Positions 16,326-25,337 are shown, numbered from the stretch's first letter. The stretch is DNA of 64,000 nt from Alcanivorax sp. (GCF_019431375.1 NZ_CP080267.1:2731933-2795932), one strand, 5' to 3'. Made by a program: numbers and translations. The notes: a model not told the origin generated them from the letters alone.

Positions 16326-17735
16326 GTGTCTGAAGAGCTCTGGCAACGCTGCCTGACTCGACTCGAGGATGAGTTGCCGTCACAGCAGTACAACATGTGG
16401 ATACGGCCATTACAGGTGGCTGCATCTGCGGATGGCGCCGAGCTGACGCTGTTTGCTCCCAACCGATTTGTGGTGGACTGGGTTCGCGACAAGTACATGG
16501 ATCGCATTGGCGAGGTGCTGGGTGAGTTGCAGAGCGGTGCCCTGCCCCAGTTGCGCCTGGAAGTCGGATCCAGTCGTATGCCAGCACCGCCGGCCCAGTC
16601 GTCTTCCTCTGCCCCTGTCAGTGCCGCTACGCCCTCTTCCGGCCATATGCGCACACCCGAGCTGGCAGAGAGCAAACCCCAGCCCACGGAGCTGGGAGGG
16701 GCCCGCAAGCATCGCAGCAACCTTAATACCGGTTTCACCTTTTCCACCTTTGTGGAAGGCAAGTCCAACCGCATGGCGGCGGCGGCTGCTCAGCAGGTGG
16801 CGGAGAACCCGGCCAGCCATGGCTATAACCCGTTGTTGTTGTATGGCGGTGTGGGCCTGGGTAAGACCCACCTGATGCACGCGGTGGGCAATGAGTTGCT
16901 GCGGCGCAACCCCAATGCCAAGGTGGTCTACCTGCACAGTGAGCGGTTTGTGGCAGACATGATTTCTGCCCTGCGCAACAAGACCATCAACGAGTTCAAG
17001 CGCTTCTATCGCTCGGTGGATGCCCTGCTGATTGATGATATTCAATTCTTTGCAGGTAAGGAGCAGTCCCAGGAAGAGTTCTTCCATACCTTTAATGCGT
17101 TGCTGGAAAATGGTCAGCAGATCATCCTCACCTGTGACAAGTTTCCCAAGGAAGTGGATGGTCTGGAGGAGCGGCTCAAGAGCCGGTTCGGCTGGGGGCT
17201 GTCCCAGCCCATGGAGCCGCCGGAGCTGGAAACCCGGGTGGCGATCCTGAAAAAGAAGGCGGAAGAAGCCAAGGTGGATCTGCCCAATGACGCCGCCTTC
17301 TTTATTGCGCAACGAATCCGTTCTAATGTACGGGAACTGGAGGGGGCGTTGCGCCGGGTGATTGCCCATGTGCGTTTCACCGGTGCGCAGATCGATATCG
17401 GCCTGATCAAGGAGGCGTTGAAGGATCTGATTGCCCTGCAGGCACGGCAGATCAGTATCGACAATATCCAGCGGGTGGTGGCCGAGTACTACAAGATCAA
17501 GATCAACGACCTGCTCTCCCCGCGGCGGACCCGCTCGGTGGCGAGACCCCGGCAGGTGGCCATGGCCTTGTCCAAGGAACTGACCAGCCACAGTCTGCCG
17601 GAGATCGGTGAAAATTTTGGTGGCCGTGATCACACCACCGTCCTGCATGCCTGTCGCAAGGTCTTGCAGCTGCGGGAATCCAATCCGGAAATCGAGGAAG
17701 ACTATCAGAGCCTGTTGCGGACGCTAACGTCCTGA
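16326..17735 (+). CDS. dnaA: Chromosomal replication initiator DnaA
   Basis: 469 residues. Binds DnaA boxes and opens the origin. Domain I at the N-terminus (LWQRCLTRLEDELPSQQYNMWIRPLQ), a low-complexity Ser/Pro/Ala linker at about 85-130, the AAA+ domain with Walker A GGVGLGKTHL and Walker B LLIDDIQF, and the C-terminal DNA-binding domain with the signature GGRDHTTVLHACRKV. The start is GTG: 16326 gives MSEELWQRCL with AAGG 7 bases upstream, while the GTG at 16320 is only 1 base from it. dnaN follows after 90 bases. Confidence 0.97.
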   Translation: MSEELWQRCLTRLEDELPSQQYNMWIRPLQVAASADGAELTLFAPNRFVVDWVRDKYMDRIGEVLGELQSGALPQLRLEVGSSRMPAPPAQSSSSAPVSAATPSSGHMRTPELAESKPQPTELGGARKHRSNLNTGFTFSTFVEGKSNRMAAAAAQQVAENPASHGYNPLLLYGGVGLGKTHLMHAVGNELLRRNPNAKVVYLHSERFVADMISALRNKTINEFKRFYRSVDALLIDDIQFFAGKEQSQEEFFHTFNALLENGQQIILTCDKFPKEVDGLEERLKSRFGWGLSQPMEPPELETRVAILKKKAEEAKVDLPNDAAFFIAQRIRSNVRELEGALRRVIAHVRFTGAQIDIGLIKEALKDLIALQARQISIDNIQRVVAEYYKIKINDLLSPRRTRSVARPRQVAMALSKELTSHSLPEIGENFGGRDHTTVLHACRKVLQLRESNPEIEEDYQSLLRTLTS

Positions 17736-17825
17736 TGGGGGAGTCCGGCCGGGTGGCCGGTTCTGTATACAGTAAAGGAAGGGGCTGGGAGCCTCTGGCC
17801 CAAATAACCAGAACGGGAAAGCGCG

Positions 17826-18926
17826 ATGAAATTCTCAATCAATAGAGAACAACTGCTCAAGCCCCTGCAACAGGTGGCCGCAGTGGTGGAAAAACGGCAG
17901 ACCCTGCCGGTGCTGTCCAATGTCCTGCTGGAAGTGGGTGACGGACAACTTTCCATGACCGGCACTGATCTGGAGCTGGAGCTGGTGGCTCGCCTGCCCC
18001 TGGAAGGGGAGCATCAGGCAGGGGAAACCACAGTGCCGGCCCGTAAGCTGGTGGACATTGCCAAGAGCCTGCCAGCGGAAGCAGACATCCGTTTCGAAGT
18101 GGATGGTGAGCGTATGCTGGTCCGTTCCGGCCGCAGCCGTTTTACCCTCTCTACCCTGCCCGCTTCCGAGTTTCCCAACCTGGAAGAAGATGCCGCTGGC
18201 TCCAGCCTGGATATCCAGCCGGGTGTGCTGCGTGGTCTGATTGACCGCACTGCCTTCTCCATGGCCCAGCAGGACGTGCGCTATTACCTCAACGGCATGC
18301 TGTTCGAGCTGAAGCCGGGGCGCTTGCGCGCCGTGGCCACCGATGGCCACCGTCTGGCCCTGTGCGATGCGGAGCTGGATGTGCCCGTGGAAGAAGCCTC
18401 GGTGATCCTGCCGCGTAAAGGGGTGATGGAGTTGTCGCGCATCCTTGGTGATGCCGGCGAAAATGCCCGCCTGACCGTGGGTCGCAACCATGTCCGTATC
18501 GTGGTGGGTGCCATCACTTTCACCTCCAAGCTGGTGGACGGCAAGTTCCCCGAGTATGACCGGGTGATCCCCAAGGAAGGTTCGCGCACCATTATTGCTG
18601 ACCGGGAAACCCTGCGTCAGGCCCTGGCTCGGGTGGCGATTCTGTCCAACGAGAAATACCGTGGTGTGCGGGTGCAGCTGTCCGAAGGCAGCCTGCGCAT
18701 TGTTGCCAATAACCCGGAGCAGGAAGAAGCGGAAGAGGAAGTGTCCGTGGACTTCAATGGTCAGCCTCTGGAAATCGGCTTTAACGTGAGCTACCTGCTG
18801 GACGTGCTCAACACCATGGCTGGCACCCAGGCGGAGCTGGAAATGGGTGACAGCAACAGCAGCGCCCTGGTGCTGGACCCGGAGAGCAAGGCGGCTTTGT
18901 ATGTGGTCATGCCCATGCGGCTGTGA
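17826..18926 (+). CDS. dnaN: DNA polymerase III beta sliding clamp
   Basis: 366 residues, exactly the usual length. Forms the dimeric ring that tethers polymerase III to DNA. N-terminus MKFSINREQLLKPLQQVAAVVEKR-type, three repeats of the clamp fold, and C-terminus YVVMPMRL with the hydrophobic-pocket residues conserved in the family. Lies between dnaA and recF and is followed by a strong terminator at 18949-18980. Confidence 0.98.
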   Translation: MKFSINREQLLKPLQQVAAVVEKRQTLPVLSNVLLEVGDGQLSMTGTDLELELVARLPLEGEHQAGETTVPARKLVDIAKSLPAEADIRFEVDGERMLVRSGRSRFTLSTLPASEFPNLEEDAAGSSLDIQPGVLRGLIDRTAFSMAQQDVRYYLNGMLFELKPGRLRAVATDGHRLALCDAELDVPVEEASVILPRKGVMELSRILGDAGENARLTVGRNHVRIVVGAITFTSKLVDGKFPEYDRVIPKEGSRTIIADRETLRQALARVAILSNEKYRGVRVQLSEGSLRIVANNPEQEEAEEEVSVDFNGQPLEIGFNVSYLLDVLNTMAGTQAELEMGDSNSSALVLDPESKAALYVVMPMRL

Positions 18927-19239
18927 TCCGCAGTCCTTGCTCCTCCCCAAATACCCGGCCATCGCGCCGGGTATTTTTTTGCCCGGGATTTGCCGGCTGA
19001 GGTAAATGCATCGACATCATTACCATGAAGGATGCAAAGCACAGAGTTGAAGATCCTGTGCCAATGAATATGGTGCCCTCCTGGTCGAAAATGGGTTTTC
19101 CTCAGTGAGCTTTGTGTTCTCTGTGGTGGAAACAGTTTTAGCATCATCGCCCCTGCCCTCTCCCTGAGCTACAATCGGTGCAGTCATTTCTTGTCGCTGC
19201 GGCGGCTTCCCTGGTTGCTGTGGGTGGGGATTCCTTTCT
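18927..19239. other. dnaN-recF intergenic region with terminator and repeat copy
   Basis: About 310 bases. It holds the dnaN terminator (18949-18980) and a degenerate copy of a dispersed repeat at about 19089-19132 on the minus strand (CACCACAGAGAACACAAAGC then CACTGAGGAAAACC), related to sequence at 29290-29330. The recF promoter probably lies at the right end. No gene is supported. Confidence 0.65.
18949..18980 (+). terminator. Rho-independent terminator after dnaN
   Basis: Stem AATACCCGGC (ending 18959) with GCCGGGTATT (18966-18975), 6-base loop, followed by further Ts to 18980. Confidence 0.9.
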
Positions 19240-20349
19240 ATGTTGAGCCGTCTCCAGCTCGGAGATTTTCGCAATTACCGTCAGTTGGATATTGCTCTCT
19301 CCCCTTCCCTTAATGTGATTCTTGGCGATAACGGCAGTGGCAAGACCAGCCTGTTGGAGGCCATCTATTTCATTGGTAGTGGTGGTCGCTCCTTTCGGGG
19401 TGGCAGGCTGTCTCGGCTGGTCCGTGATGGCGCGCCGGCTGCCACCTTGTATGCGGAAGTATTAGCGGGAGAAAAACACCACCGGTTGGGGGTCCGTCGC
19501 ACGCCTGGTGGCATTGATGCCATCAAGCTGAATGGGGAAACCCCGAAAGCTCTCAGTGAGGTGGCTGGTCTCCTGCCGGTTTTAGCCTTGCACCCCACCT
19601 CGGTGGAGCTGGTGTTTGGTGCCTCTGCCCTGCGCCGGCGCTTCATGGACTGGGGAATGTTCCACGTGGAACATGAATTTATGCCGGTATGGCGGACTGC
19701 CTCGGCGGCCCTGAAGCAGCGAAACGCCCTGCTGCGTACCGGGCGTCCGAACCCCCGTGAACTGGGGTTTTGGGACCAGCAACTGGCGCAGACTTCTGAT
19801 AGAATCGAAGGGTTACGCCGTAGCTATCTGCAAGCCCTGCAGGCAGGGCTGGATACGGTGTTGTCTCATCTGGCGCCAGAGCTGAAAATTCGGGTCCAGC
19901 TACAGACGGGGCTGCAAAAAGATGAAAGCTATGCGGATGCCCTGTCTCGCCTTCGCCCTGACGATATCCGTCGCGGGTTCAGCCAGGCGGGGTTTCATCG
20001 CAGTGATATTCGTATCGAAACCCGGGGAGTGGTGGCGCGAGATCGCCTTTCCCGGGGGCAGGCCAAGCTGGTTGCCTATGGCCTGGTGCTGGCCCAGCTG
20101 CCCTTGATCAGTCAGGCGGGGAAAGTCTGTACCCTGCTGGTAGATGATCTGGCAGCGGAGCTGGACGAAGAACACCGTAATCAGATGCTGGGTTATCTGG
20201 CCTCCACGGGCCACCAGACCCTGATTACCGCACTGGATCAGCCTCAATGGCAGGCTGTGGTGCAGCAGAATAAAGCGTTACGGGCGATCGAGAGCAAAAT
20301 GTTCCACGTGGAACATGGCCAACTTCGGCCCCTCACCGGGAGTGAATAA
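19240..20349 (+). CDS. recF: DNA replication and repair protein RecF
   Basis: 369 residues. SMC-like ATPase that acts with RecOR in loading RecA at gaps. Walker A GDNGSGKTSLLEAIYF at about residues 29-44, signature LSRGQAKLVAYGL near 270 and Walker B LLVDDLAAELD near 300. Odd feature: two exact 16-bp parS palindromes lie inside the gene (19658-19673 and 20300-20315), each read as the peptide MFHVEH. The second is in the extreme C-terminus (KMFHVEHGQL), a non-conserved tail. gyrB starts 9 bases downstream. Confidence 0.96.
   Translation: MLSRLQLGDFRNYRQLDIALSPSLNVILGDNGSGKTSLLEAIYFIGSGGRSFRGGRLSRLVRDGAPAATLYAEVLAGEKHHRLGVRRTPGGIDAIKLNGETPKALSEVAGLLPVLALHPTSVELVFGASALRRRFMDWGMFHVEHEFMPVWRTASAALKQRNALLRTGRPNPRELGFWDQQLAQTSDRIEGLRRSYLQALQAGLDTVLSHLAPELKIRVQLQTGLQKDESYADALSRLRPDDIRRGFSQAGFHRSDIRIETRGVVARDRLSRGQAKLVAYGLVLAQLPLISQAGKVCTLLVDDLAAELDEEHRNQMLGYLASTGHQTLITALDQPQWQAVVQQNKALRAIESKMFHVEHGQLRPLTGSE
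19658..19673. promoter_or_regulatory. parS: parS centromere site 1
   Basis: TGTTCCACGTGGAACA, a perfect 16-bp palindrome identical, to my knowledge, to the Pseudomonas-type parS bound by ParB. It lies within recF, about 3.5 kb from the DnaA-box cluster, where parS sites are expected. Confidence 0.9.
20300..20315. promoter_or_regulatory. parS: parS centromere site 2
   Basis: Second exact TGTTCCACGTGGAACA, 642 bases from the first and in the same reading frame of recF, near its 3' end. Confidence 0.9.
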
Positions 20350-20358
20350 GGAAATACC

Positions 20359-22776
20359 ATGGCGGAGAAAAATTACGATTCATCCAGCATTAAGGTGCTG
20401 AAAGGGTTGGACGCCGTTCGCAAGCGCCCTGGCATGTATATCGGGGATACGGATGATGGCACTGGCCTGCACCATATGGTCTTCGAGGTGGTGGATAACT
20501 CCATTGACGAAGCCCTGGCTGGCTTCTGTTCCGAGATCAAGGTGGTGATCCACCCGGATGAATCCGTGTCCGTCCAGGACGATGGCCGGGGTATTCCCGT
20601 GGACATGCACGAAGAAGAAGGGGTGTCCGCTGCCGAAGTGATCATGACCGTGCTCCATGCCGGCGGGAAATTCGACGACAACACCTACAAGGTGTCCGGC
20701 GGCCTCCATGGTGTGGGGGTTTCCGTGGTGAATGCCCTTTCCGAAGAGCTGAAGCTGACCATTCGCCGTAACGGCCAGGTCCACGAGCAGGTCTACCGTC
20801 ACGGTGTACCGGCTATGCCACTGGAAGTGGTGGGCACTACCGACAGCAGCGGGACAGCCATTCATTTCCGCCCTTCTCCGGAAACCTTCACCAATATCAA
20901 ATTCCACTACGATATTCTCGCCAAACGTCTGCGGGAGCTGAGCTTCCTGAACTCCGGCGTGCGTATTCACCTGCTGGATGAGCGTAACGGTGAGGAGGAT
21001 GTGTTCGAGTATGAAGGTGGTCTGAGTGCCTTTGTCAGCTACCTGAACGAAAACAAGACGCCCCTGAACCAGGTGTTTCACTTTCAGTTTGACCGGGAAG
21101 AAGACGGTATCGCCGTGGAAGTGGCCATGCAGTGGAACGATTCCTACCAGGAAAACCTGTTCTGCTTTACCAACAACATTCCCCAGCGGGATGGCGGTAC
21201 TCACCTGGCGGGCTTCCGCGCCGCCCTCACCCGTACCCTGAATAGCTACATGGAAAAGGAAGGCCTGCTCAAGAAGGAGAAGGCCAACCCCACCGGGGAT
21301 GATGCCCGGGAAGGTCTTACCGCGGTAATTTCTGTAAAAGTGCCGGACCCCAAGTTTTCCAGCCAGACCAAAGACAAGCTGGTGTCTTCAGAGGTGAAAA
21401 GCGCGGTCGAACAGACCATGGGTGAGCTGTTCCAGGATTACCTGCTGGAAAATCCCCAGGAAGCCAAGGCTATTTCCTCGAAGATCATTGATGCGGCCCG
21501 CGCCCGGGATGCGGCGCGCAAGGCCCGGGAAATGACTCGCCGTAAAGGCGCACTGGATATTGCCGGCCTGCCCGGCAAACTGGCTGACTGCCAGCAGAAG
21601 GACCCTGCCCTCTCCGAACTCTATATTGTGGAGGGTGATTCTGCGGGGGGCTCTGCCAAACAGGGCCGCGATCGCAAGAATCAGGCGATCCTGCCGCTGA
21701 AGGGCAAGATCCTCAACGTGGAAAAGGCGCGCTTCGACAAGATGCTCTCCTCCCAGGAGGTGGGCACCCTGATCACCGCCCTGGGCTGTGGTATCGGCCG
21801 CGATGAATACAATGTGGAAAAACTCCGCTACCACCGCATCATCATCATGACGGATGCGGACGTGGATGGTTCCCACATCCGTACCCTGCTGCTCACCTTC
21901 TTCTTCCGTCAGATGCCGGAGCTGATCGAACGGGGCTATATCTACATTGCCCAGCCGCCGCTCTACAAGGTGAAAAAAGGTAAGCAGGAAACGTATCTCA
22001 AGGATGATCCGGCCATGGAGGAGTATCTGACCACCCTGGCTCTGGAGAAAACTGCCCTTTATCCGGGGGACGATGCACCGCCAATCAGCGGCGAGCCCCT
22101 GGCCAACCTGATTGCGGAATACCGCAACGTGATGAAGATTGTCGATCGTCAGTCCCGGGTGTTCCCCAAGGAAGTGCTGGAGCAGATGATCTACATGCCT
22201 TCGGTGAACGAAGAAGGCCTGAAGGATCAGTCGGCCATGGAAGACTGGTGTCAGGTGCTTGGCAAACGAGTGGATGCCATCACCGATGCCACCCAGACCT
22301 TTACCATCACTGCCGCCCGGGACGAGGAGCGGGGCCTGTACCTGCCACGTGTGCAAGTACTCGCTCACGGTGTGCCTCGCGAATACCGGGTAACTCTGGA
22401 TTTCCTGCAATCGCCGGATTACCAGAAGATCAAGGCGCTTGGGGAAACCCTGGAAGGCCTGCTGGCTGCCGATGCTTATATCCAGCGTGGTGAGACCCAG
22501 CGTCCCATTCGCCACTTCGCCGATGCCCTGGAATGGCTGATGGTTCAGGCTCGCCGTGGCACTAGCTTCCAGCGCTACAAGGGGCTGGGCGAAATGAACG
22601 CGGAACAGCTGTGGGAAACCACCATGGATCCTGAAAGCCGTCGTATGCTGCAGGTCACCATCGAGGACGCCATCGCCGCAGACCAGATCTTTACCTGCCT
22701 GATGGGTGACGATGTGGATCCGCGCCGGAAGTTTATCGAGTCCAATGCCCTGCAGGTTTCCAACCTGGATGTCTGA
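20359..22776 (+). CDS. gyrB: DNA gyrase subunit B
   Basis: 805 residues, standard for the long proteobacterial GyrB. ATPase subunit that drives negative supercoiling with GyrA. GHKL ATPase motifs HHMVFEVVDNSIDEALAG and DDGRGIPVDMH are in the first 80 residues. TOPRIM domain with EGDSAGGSAKQGRDR near 424 and DADVDGSHIRTLLL near 500. C-terminal YKGLGEMNAEQLWETTMDP. It closes the dnaA-dnaN-recF-gyrB group and is followed by a strong terminator. Confidence 0.98.
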   Translation: MAEKNYDSSSIKVLKGLDAVRKRPGMYIGDTDDGTGLHHMVFEVVDNSIDEALAGFCSEIKVVIHPDESVSVQDDGRGIPVDMHEEEGVSAAEVIMTVLHAGGKFDDNTYKVSGGLHGVGVSVVNALSEELKLTIRRNGQVHEQVYRHGVPAMPLEVVGTTDSSGTAIHFRPSPETFTNIKFHYDILAKRLRELSFLNSGVRIHLLDERNGEEDVFEYEGGLSAFVSYLNENKTPLNQVFHFQFDREEDGIAVEVAMQWNDSYQENLFCFTNNIPQRDGGTHLAGFRAALTRTLNSYMEKEGLLKKEKANPTGDDAREGLTAVISVKVPDPKFSSQTKDKLVSSEVKSAVEQTMGELFQDYLLENPQEAKAISSKIIDAARARDAARKAREMTRRKGALDIAGLPGKLADCQQKDPALSELYIVEGDSAGGSAKQGRDRKNQAILPLKGKILNVEKARFDKMLSSQEVGTLITALGCGIGRDEYNVEKLRYHRIIIMTDADVDGSHIRTLLLTFFFRQMPELIERGYIYIAQPPLYKVKKGKQETYLKDDPAMEEYLTTLALEKTALYPGDDAPPISGEPLANLIAEYRNVMKIVDRQSRVFPKEVLEQMIYMPSVNEEGLKDQSAMEDWCQVLGKRVDAITDATQTFTITAARDEERGLYLPRVQVLAHGVPREYRVTLDFLQSPDYQKIKALGETLEGLLAADAYIQRGETQRPIRHFADALEWLMVQARRGTSFQRYKGLGEMNAEQLWETTMDPESRRMLQVTIEDAIAADQIFTCLMGDDVDPRRKFIESNALQVSNLDV

Positions 22777-23118
22777 TACGGGTTGCTCACCGCAATGAAC
22801 AGAAAAGGGGCCAGTCGGCCCCTTTTCTGTTTCTGTCCGGCCGCCCTTTTTTGTTCTCCCCTTCTCCTCCTTGTTTGATAGCAATCGTAAAAGCTGAATT
22901 GAATGTTGTTCAGTTTGTAAACAAATGAGTGTATTTTGTAATCATAATAAAGCTAAGGTTCGCTAAGCCGGATTTCAGGTTGGCAATTTCACGCTGGACC
23001 GGGAAAACGATTGTGGATTATCCGGACTTTTTTCCGGATTGTGCTGCTGCTGGTATGTGACAGCAATGCGAGGACCCGCAAAACCTCTCTGGTGATGAAG
23101 TCGGGATAAAGGAGTCGC
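22777..23118. other. gyrB-downstream intergenic region
   Basis: About 340 bases. Contains the gyrB terminator (22801-22833), then an AT-rich segment (22870-22965) that could carry the promoter of the small gene at 23119. No other feature seen. Confidence 0.6.
22801..22833 (+). terminator. Rho-independent terminator after gyrB
   Basis: Perfect 12-bp arms AGAAAAGGGGCC (22801-22812) and GGCCCCTTTTCT (22817-22828), 4-base loop, followed by GTTTCTG. Symmetrical enough to act in both directions. Confidence 0.85.
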
Positions 23119-23340
23119 ATGGTGAAAAAGGAAAGGGATTGCCGCGGCCAGTATCGTCGCAAGGTGAAGCGCGGCGCTTGGCATCATCTGTTCAGTCTGT
23201 TGCCGCTGACCGGTATGGCGGGTTTGTTGCTACTGGCAATGGTGACGGTATTGATACCGGCCTGCCAGGCGTTGCAGAACTCGGGCGGGCCGCAGGAAAC
23301 GTCCCGGGATAGCCGCTTGCCGGCGGCGTTAAGGGGCTAG
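23119..23340 (+). CDS. Small single-span membrane protein, unknown
   Basis: 73 residues. Basic N-terminus (MVKKERDCRGQYRRKVKRGA), one hydrophobic span at about residues 25-48 (LLPLTGMAGLLLLAMVTVLI), then a short polar tail. Positive-inside charge predicts N-in orientation. AAGGAG lies 4 bases before the ATG, and a terminator follows 20 bases after the stop, so it looks like a complete transcription unit. Not recognised. Confidence 0.55.
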   Translation: MVKKERDCRGQYRRKVKRGAWHHLFSLLPLTGMAGLLLLAMVTVLIPACQALQNSGGPQETSRDSRLPAALRG

Positions 23341-23352
23341 CCGGAACGGCAT

Positions 23353-23383
23353 AAAAAAAGCGAACCCTGAGGGTTCGCTTTTT
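23353..23383. terminator. Bidirectional terminator
   Basis: GCGAACCC (23360-23367), loop TGA, GGGTTCGC (23371-23378), with an A-run before and a T-run after. Serves the small membrane gene on plus and the H-NS-like gene on minus. Confidence 0.88.
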
Positions 23384-23409
23384 GTCGCGTATCAAGTAAC
23401 AGTGCTGCG

Positions 23410-23769
23410 TTACTCGACGGCGAAATCTTCCAGCTTGGCGCCCTTCTCCAGTGCGCCCTGCAGCCACAACGGACGTTTGCCACGGCCGGTCCAGGTGTTG
23501 CTGCTATCGTTCGGATCACGGTATTTCACCTTGGCCGGACGACGCACACCGGTTTTCTTCTTGGCGGCTTTCTTGCGGGTAGTTTTCTTTTTGCCGGCGG
23601 TATCCTTCAGCAATGCTTCCGGAGAGACGCCCAGATCCTTGGCCATTTTCTCAAGTACCGCCTGAGCATTCTTCAGCTCTGCCTTGCGCTTCTTGTCCAG
23701 TGCGGTTTCCGCTTGCTTGATCAGTTTTTCCAGTTCATCAACGGAAAGTTCATCAAGATTAATGCTCAT
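23410..23769 (-). CDS. H-NS family nucleoid protein
   Basis: 119 residues. N-terminal coiled-coil oligomerisation region (LDELSVDELEKLIKQAETAL), a Lys-rich linker (KKKTTRKKAAKKK), and a C-terminal DNA-binding domain YRDPNDSSNTWTGRGKRPLW containing the H-NS core TWTGRGKRP. Such proteins bind curved AT-rich DNA and silence acquired genes. The start MSINLDEL at 23769 fits the family; the open frame extends to 23805. Monocistronic, with the terminator shared with the small membrane gene. Confidence 0.92.
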   Translation of the reverse strand: MSINLDELSVDELEKLIKQAETALDKKRKAELKNAQAVLEKMAKDLGVSPEALLKDTAGKKKTTRKKAAKKKTGVRRPAKVKYRDPNDSSNTWTGRGKRPLWLQGALEKGAKLEDFAVE

Positions 23770-23880
23770 TGAGTAGCCCTTGTTATCGATGATTAACAGC
23801 GGCACAAACTCTAGTTATTTTACCGGGGAAAGGCAATTAAACTCGCGGCAGATGGACAATAAAAAAACGATTTTAAAAGA

Positions 23881-24609
23881 CTATTGTGGGTAATGTTGGC
23901 GAATCCAGTCTTCGGCCTCTTCGGTTACCTGTTTTGCCTTTTTACCGTCACTGTTAATCGGTGGGCTGATGCGTAAGGTAATCGTACCCGGCAGACGCAT
24001 CCATGAACGAGCTGGCCAGCAATTGCCACTGTTATGCGTAATGGCCACAACCGGGACGCCAGCCTGACAAGCCAGCATGGAACCACCATGATTGAACTTG
24101 CCAAGCGTGCCCGGTGCCTGGCGCGTACCCTCCGGGTAAATCACCACAGGGATATCCGCAAGCAGGCGTTGCTTGCCTTGCTGCAATACGGATTTGAGTG
24201 CAGCACTGCCATTGCTGCGATTAATAGTAATCGGTTTGAGTAGGGCCAGCCCCCAACCAAAGAAAGGCAGCCACAGTAACTCGCGTTTGAGCACGGTGGC
24301 CTGTGGACTGATCAGCAATTGCATATAAAAGGTTTCAAAACTGCTCTGGTGATTCGCCAATACCACGAAAGCCCCGGAAGGCAGATTCTCGCGCCCTTCC
24401 ACCTCTATGCGTACGCCGTTAAGCCGTTGCAGCAGCCACATGGCAAAGCGGGTCCACAGATTGACGAAATTATAGCGACGACGGTAGGGAAGAAAGGGGC
24501 CAATCAGTACGCAGAAAATGCTGTGGATAATGCCGGCCAGGTTATACAGCACAAAAAACAGAACGCTGCGGATCTTGATCGGCAGCGAATAATGCGTGTG
24601 CTGTGTCAT
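23881..24609 (-). CDS. plsC: 1-acyl-sn-glycerol-3-phosphate acyltransferase
   Basis: 242 residues. Adds the second acyl chain in phosphatidic acid synthesis at the inner membrane. N-terminal hydrophobic segment (VLFFVLYNLAGIIHSIFCVL), the acyltransferase motif NHQSSFE (H-x4 acidic, here E instead of D) at about 75, and the motif VVIYPEGTRQAPG near 165. The start MTQHTHY at 24609 lies 2 bases after the gmhB stop, indicating co-transcription. One of three PlsC-type domains in the window. Confidence 0.92.
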   Translation of the reverse strand: MTQHTHYSLPIKIRSVLFFVLYNLAGIIHSIFCVLIGPFLPYRRRYNFVNLWTRFAMWLLQRLNGVRIEVEGRENLPSGAFVVLANHQSSFETFYMQLLISPQATVLKRELLWLPFFGWGLALLKPITINRSNGSAALKSVLQQGKQRLLADIPVVIYPEGTRQAPGTLGKFNHGGSMLACQAGVPVVAITHNSGNCWPARSWMRLPGTITLRISPPINSDGKKAKQVTEEAEDWIRQHYPQ

Positions 24610-24611
24610 GC

Positions 24612-25154
24612 CTAATCCTTCAAAATATGATCCGTAAAATCCGCCAGGGAGTCGTATATATCGACATGGCCCAGCGCAGTCGGCAAGCCCTTGCCCAGTG
24701 TCTTGGCTCCCTTGCCGGTTAATACCAGTACCGGCTGGCAACCACGGGCGACTCCGGCTTCCAGGTCCCGTAGGCTATCACCAATCAGGGGTGCGCCGGT
24801 GACATCGCCATACTCGGTAACAATCTGGTCGATCAGGCCGGGAGCCGGTTTGCGGCAGTCGCAACCATCGTCGGGTCCGTGAGGACAATAAAACACCTTG
24901 CCCATTTCCCCGCCCGCTTCCCGGACCAGATCCGCCAGTTGTTCATGCATGGCATCCAGTGTCGCCACAGTAAAATAGCCACGGGCAATACCAGACTGGT
25001 TGGTGGCTACCACCACGGTATAGCCTGCCCGGCTGAGACGGGCGATGGCGTCAATGCTGCCCGGTAATGGAATCCACTCGTCCAGGGTCTTGATATAGGC
25101 GTCAGAGTCTTCGTTGATGACGCCGTCGCGGTCGAGGATGATGAGGTTGTTCAT
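24612..25154 (-). CDS. gmhB: D-glycero-beta-D-manno-heptose-1,7-bisphosphate 7-phosphatase
   Basis: 180 residues. HAD-superfamily phosphatase in the synthesis of ADP-heptose for the LPS inner core. HAD motif I is ILDRDGVINED (residues 6-16), motif II VVATNQSG, and the family zinc site CPHGPDDGCDCRKP near 93-106. Directly upstream of plsC and downstream of glyQS, an order common in Pseudomonas-like genomes. Confidence 0.95.
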   Translation of the reverse strand: MNNLIILDRDGVINEDSDAYIKTLDEWIPLPGSIDAIARLSRAGYTVVVATNQSGIARGYFTVATLDAMHEQLADLVREAGGEMGKVFYCPHGPDDGCDCRKPAPGLIDQIVTEYGDVTGAPLIGDSLRDLEAGVARGCQPVLVLTGKGAKTLGKGLPTALGHVDIYDSLADFTDHILKD

Positions 25155-25182
25155 GGGAATCCTGCCCGATATAAATTTTGAA

Positions 25183-25261
25183 CCGTAGGAGCCATGCTCG
25201 CATGGCGAAAGGGTTTCGGGTTACCAACAAGTTACCGGAAAAATTGAAGGCGCTCCTACGG
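25183..25261. repeat. REP pair (inverted)
   Basis: Outer arms CCGTAGGAGC (25183-25192) and GCTCCTACGG (25252-25261). The left unit carries its own hairpin GCCATG-CTC-GCATGGC followed by GAA, the GTAGGAGC-hairpin-GCGAA layout of Pseudomonas-type REP elements. Confidence 0.7.
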
Positions 25262-25263
25262 AT

Positions 25264-25298
25264 AAACAAAGGCCGCTAGAAAGCGGCCCTGTTTTTTT
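25264..25298 (-). terminator. Terminator after glyS
   Basis: GGCCGCT (25271-25277) and AGCGGCC (25282-25288). On the minus strand, downstream of glyS, it is followed by TTTGTTT. A stronger T-run lies on the plus side, so it may work in both directions. Confidence 0.7.
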
Positions 25299-25337
25299 CG
25301 CGTGCTTGCGTGAAGCGTGTTGCGTGCAAGCGCCAAT

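Noticed and set aside
17763..17772. CTGTATACAG between dnaA and dnaN as a possible LexA box
   Set aside because: The gammaproteobacterial LexA site has ten bases between CTG and CAG; here there are four.
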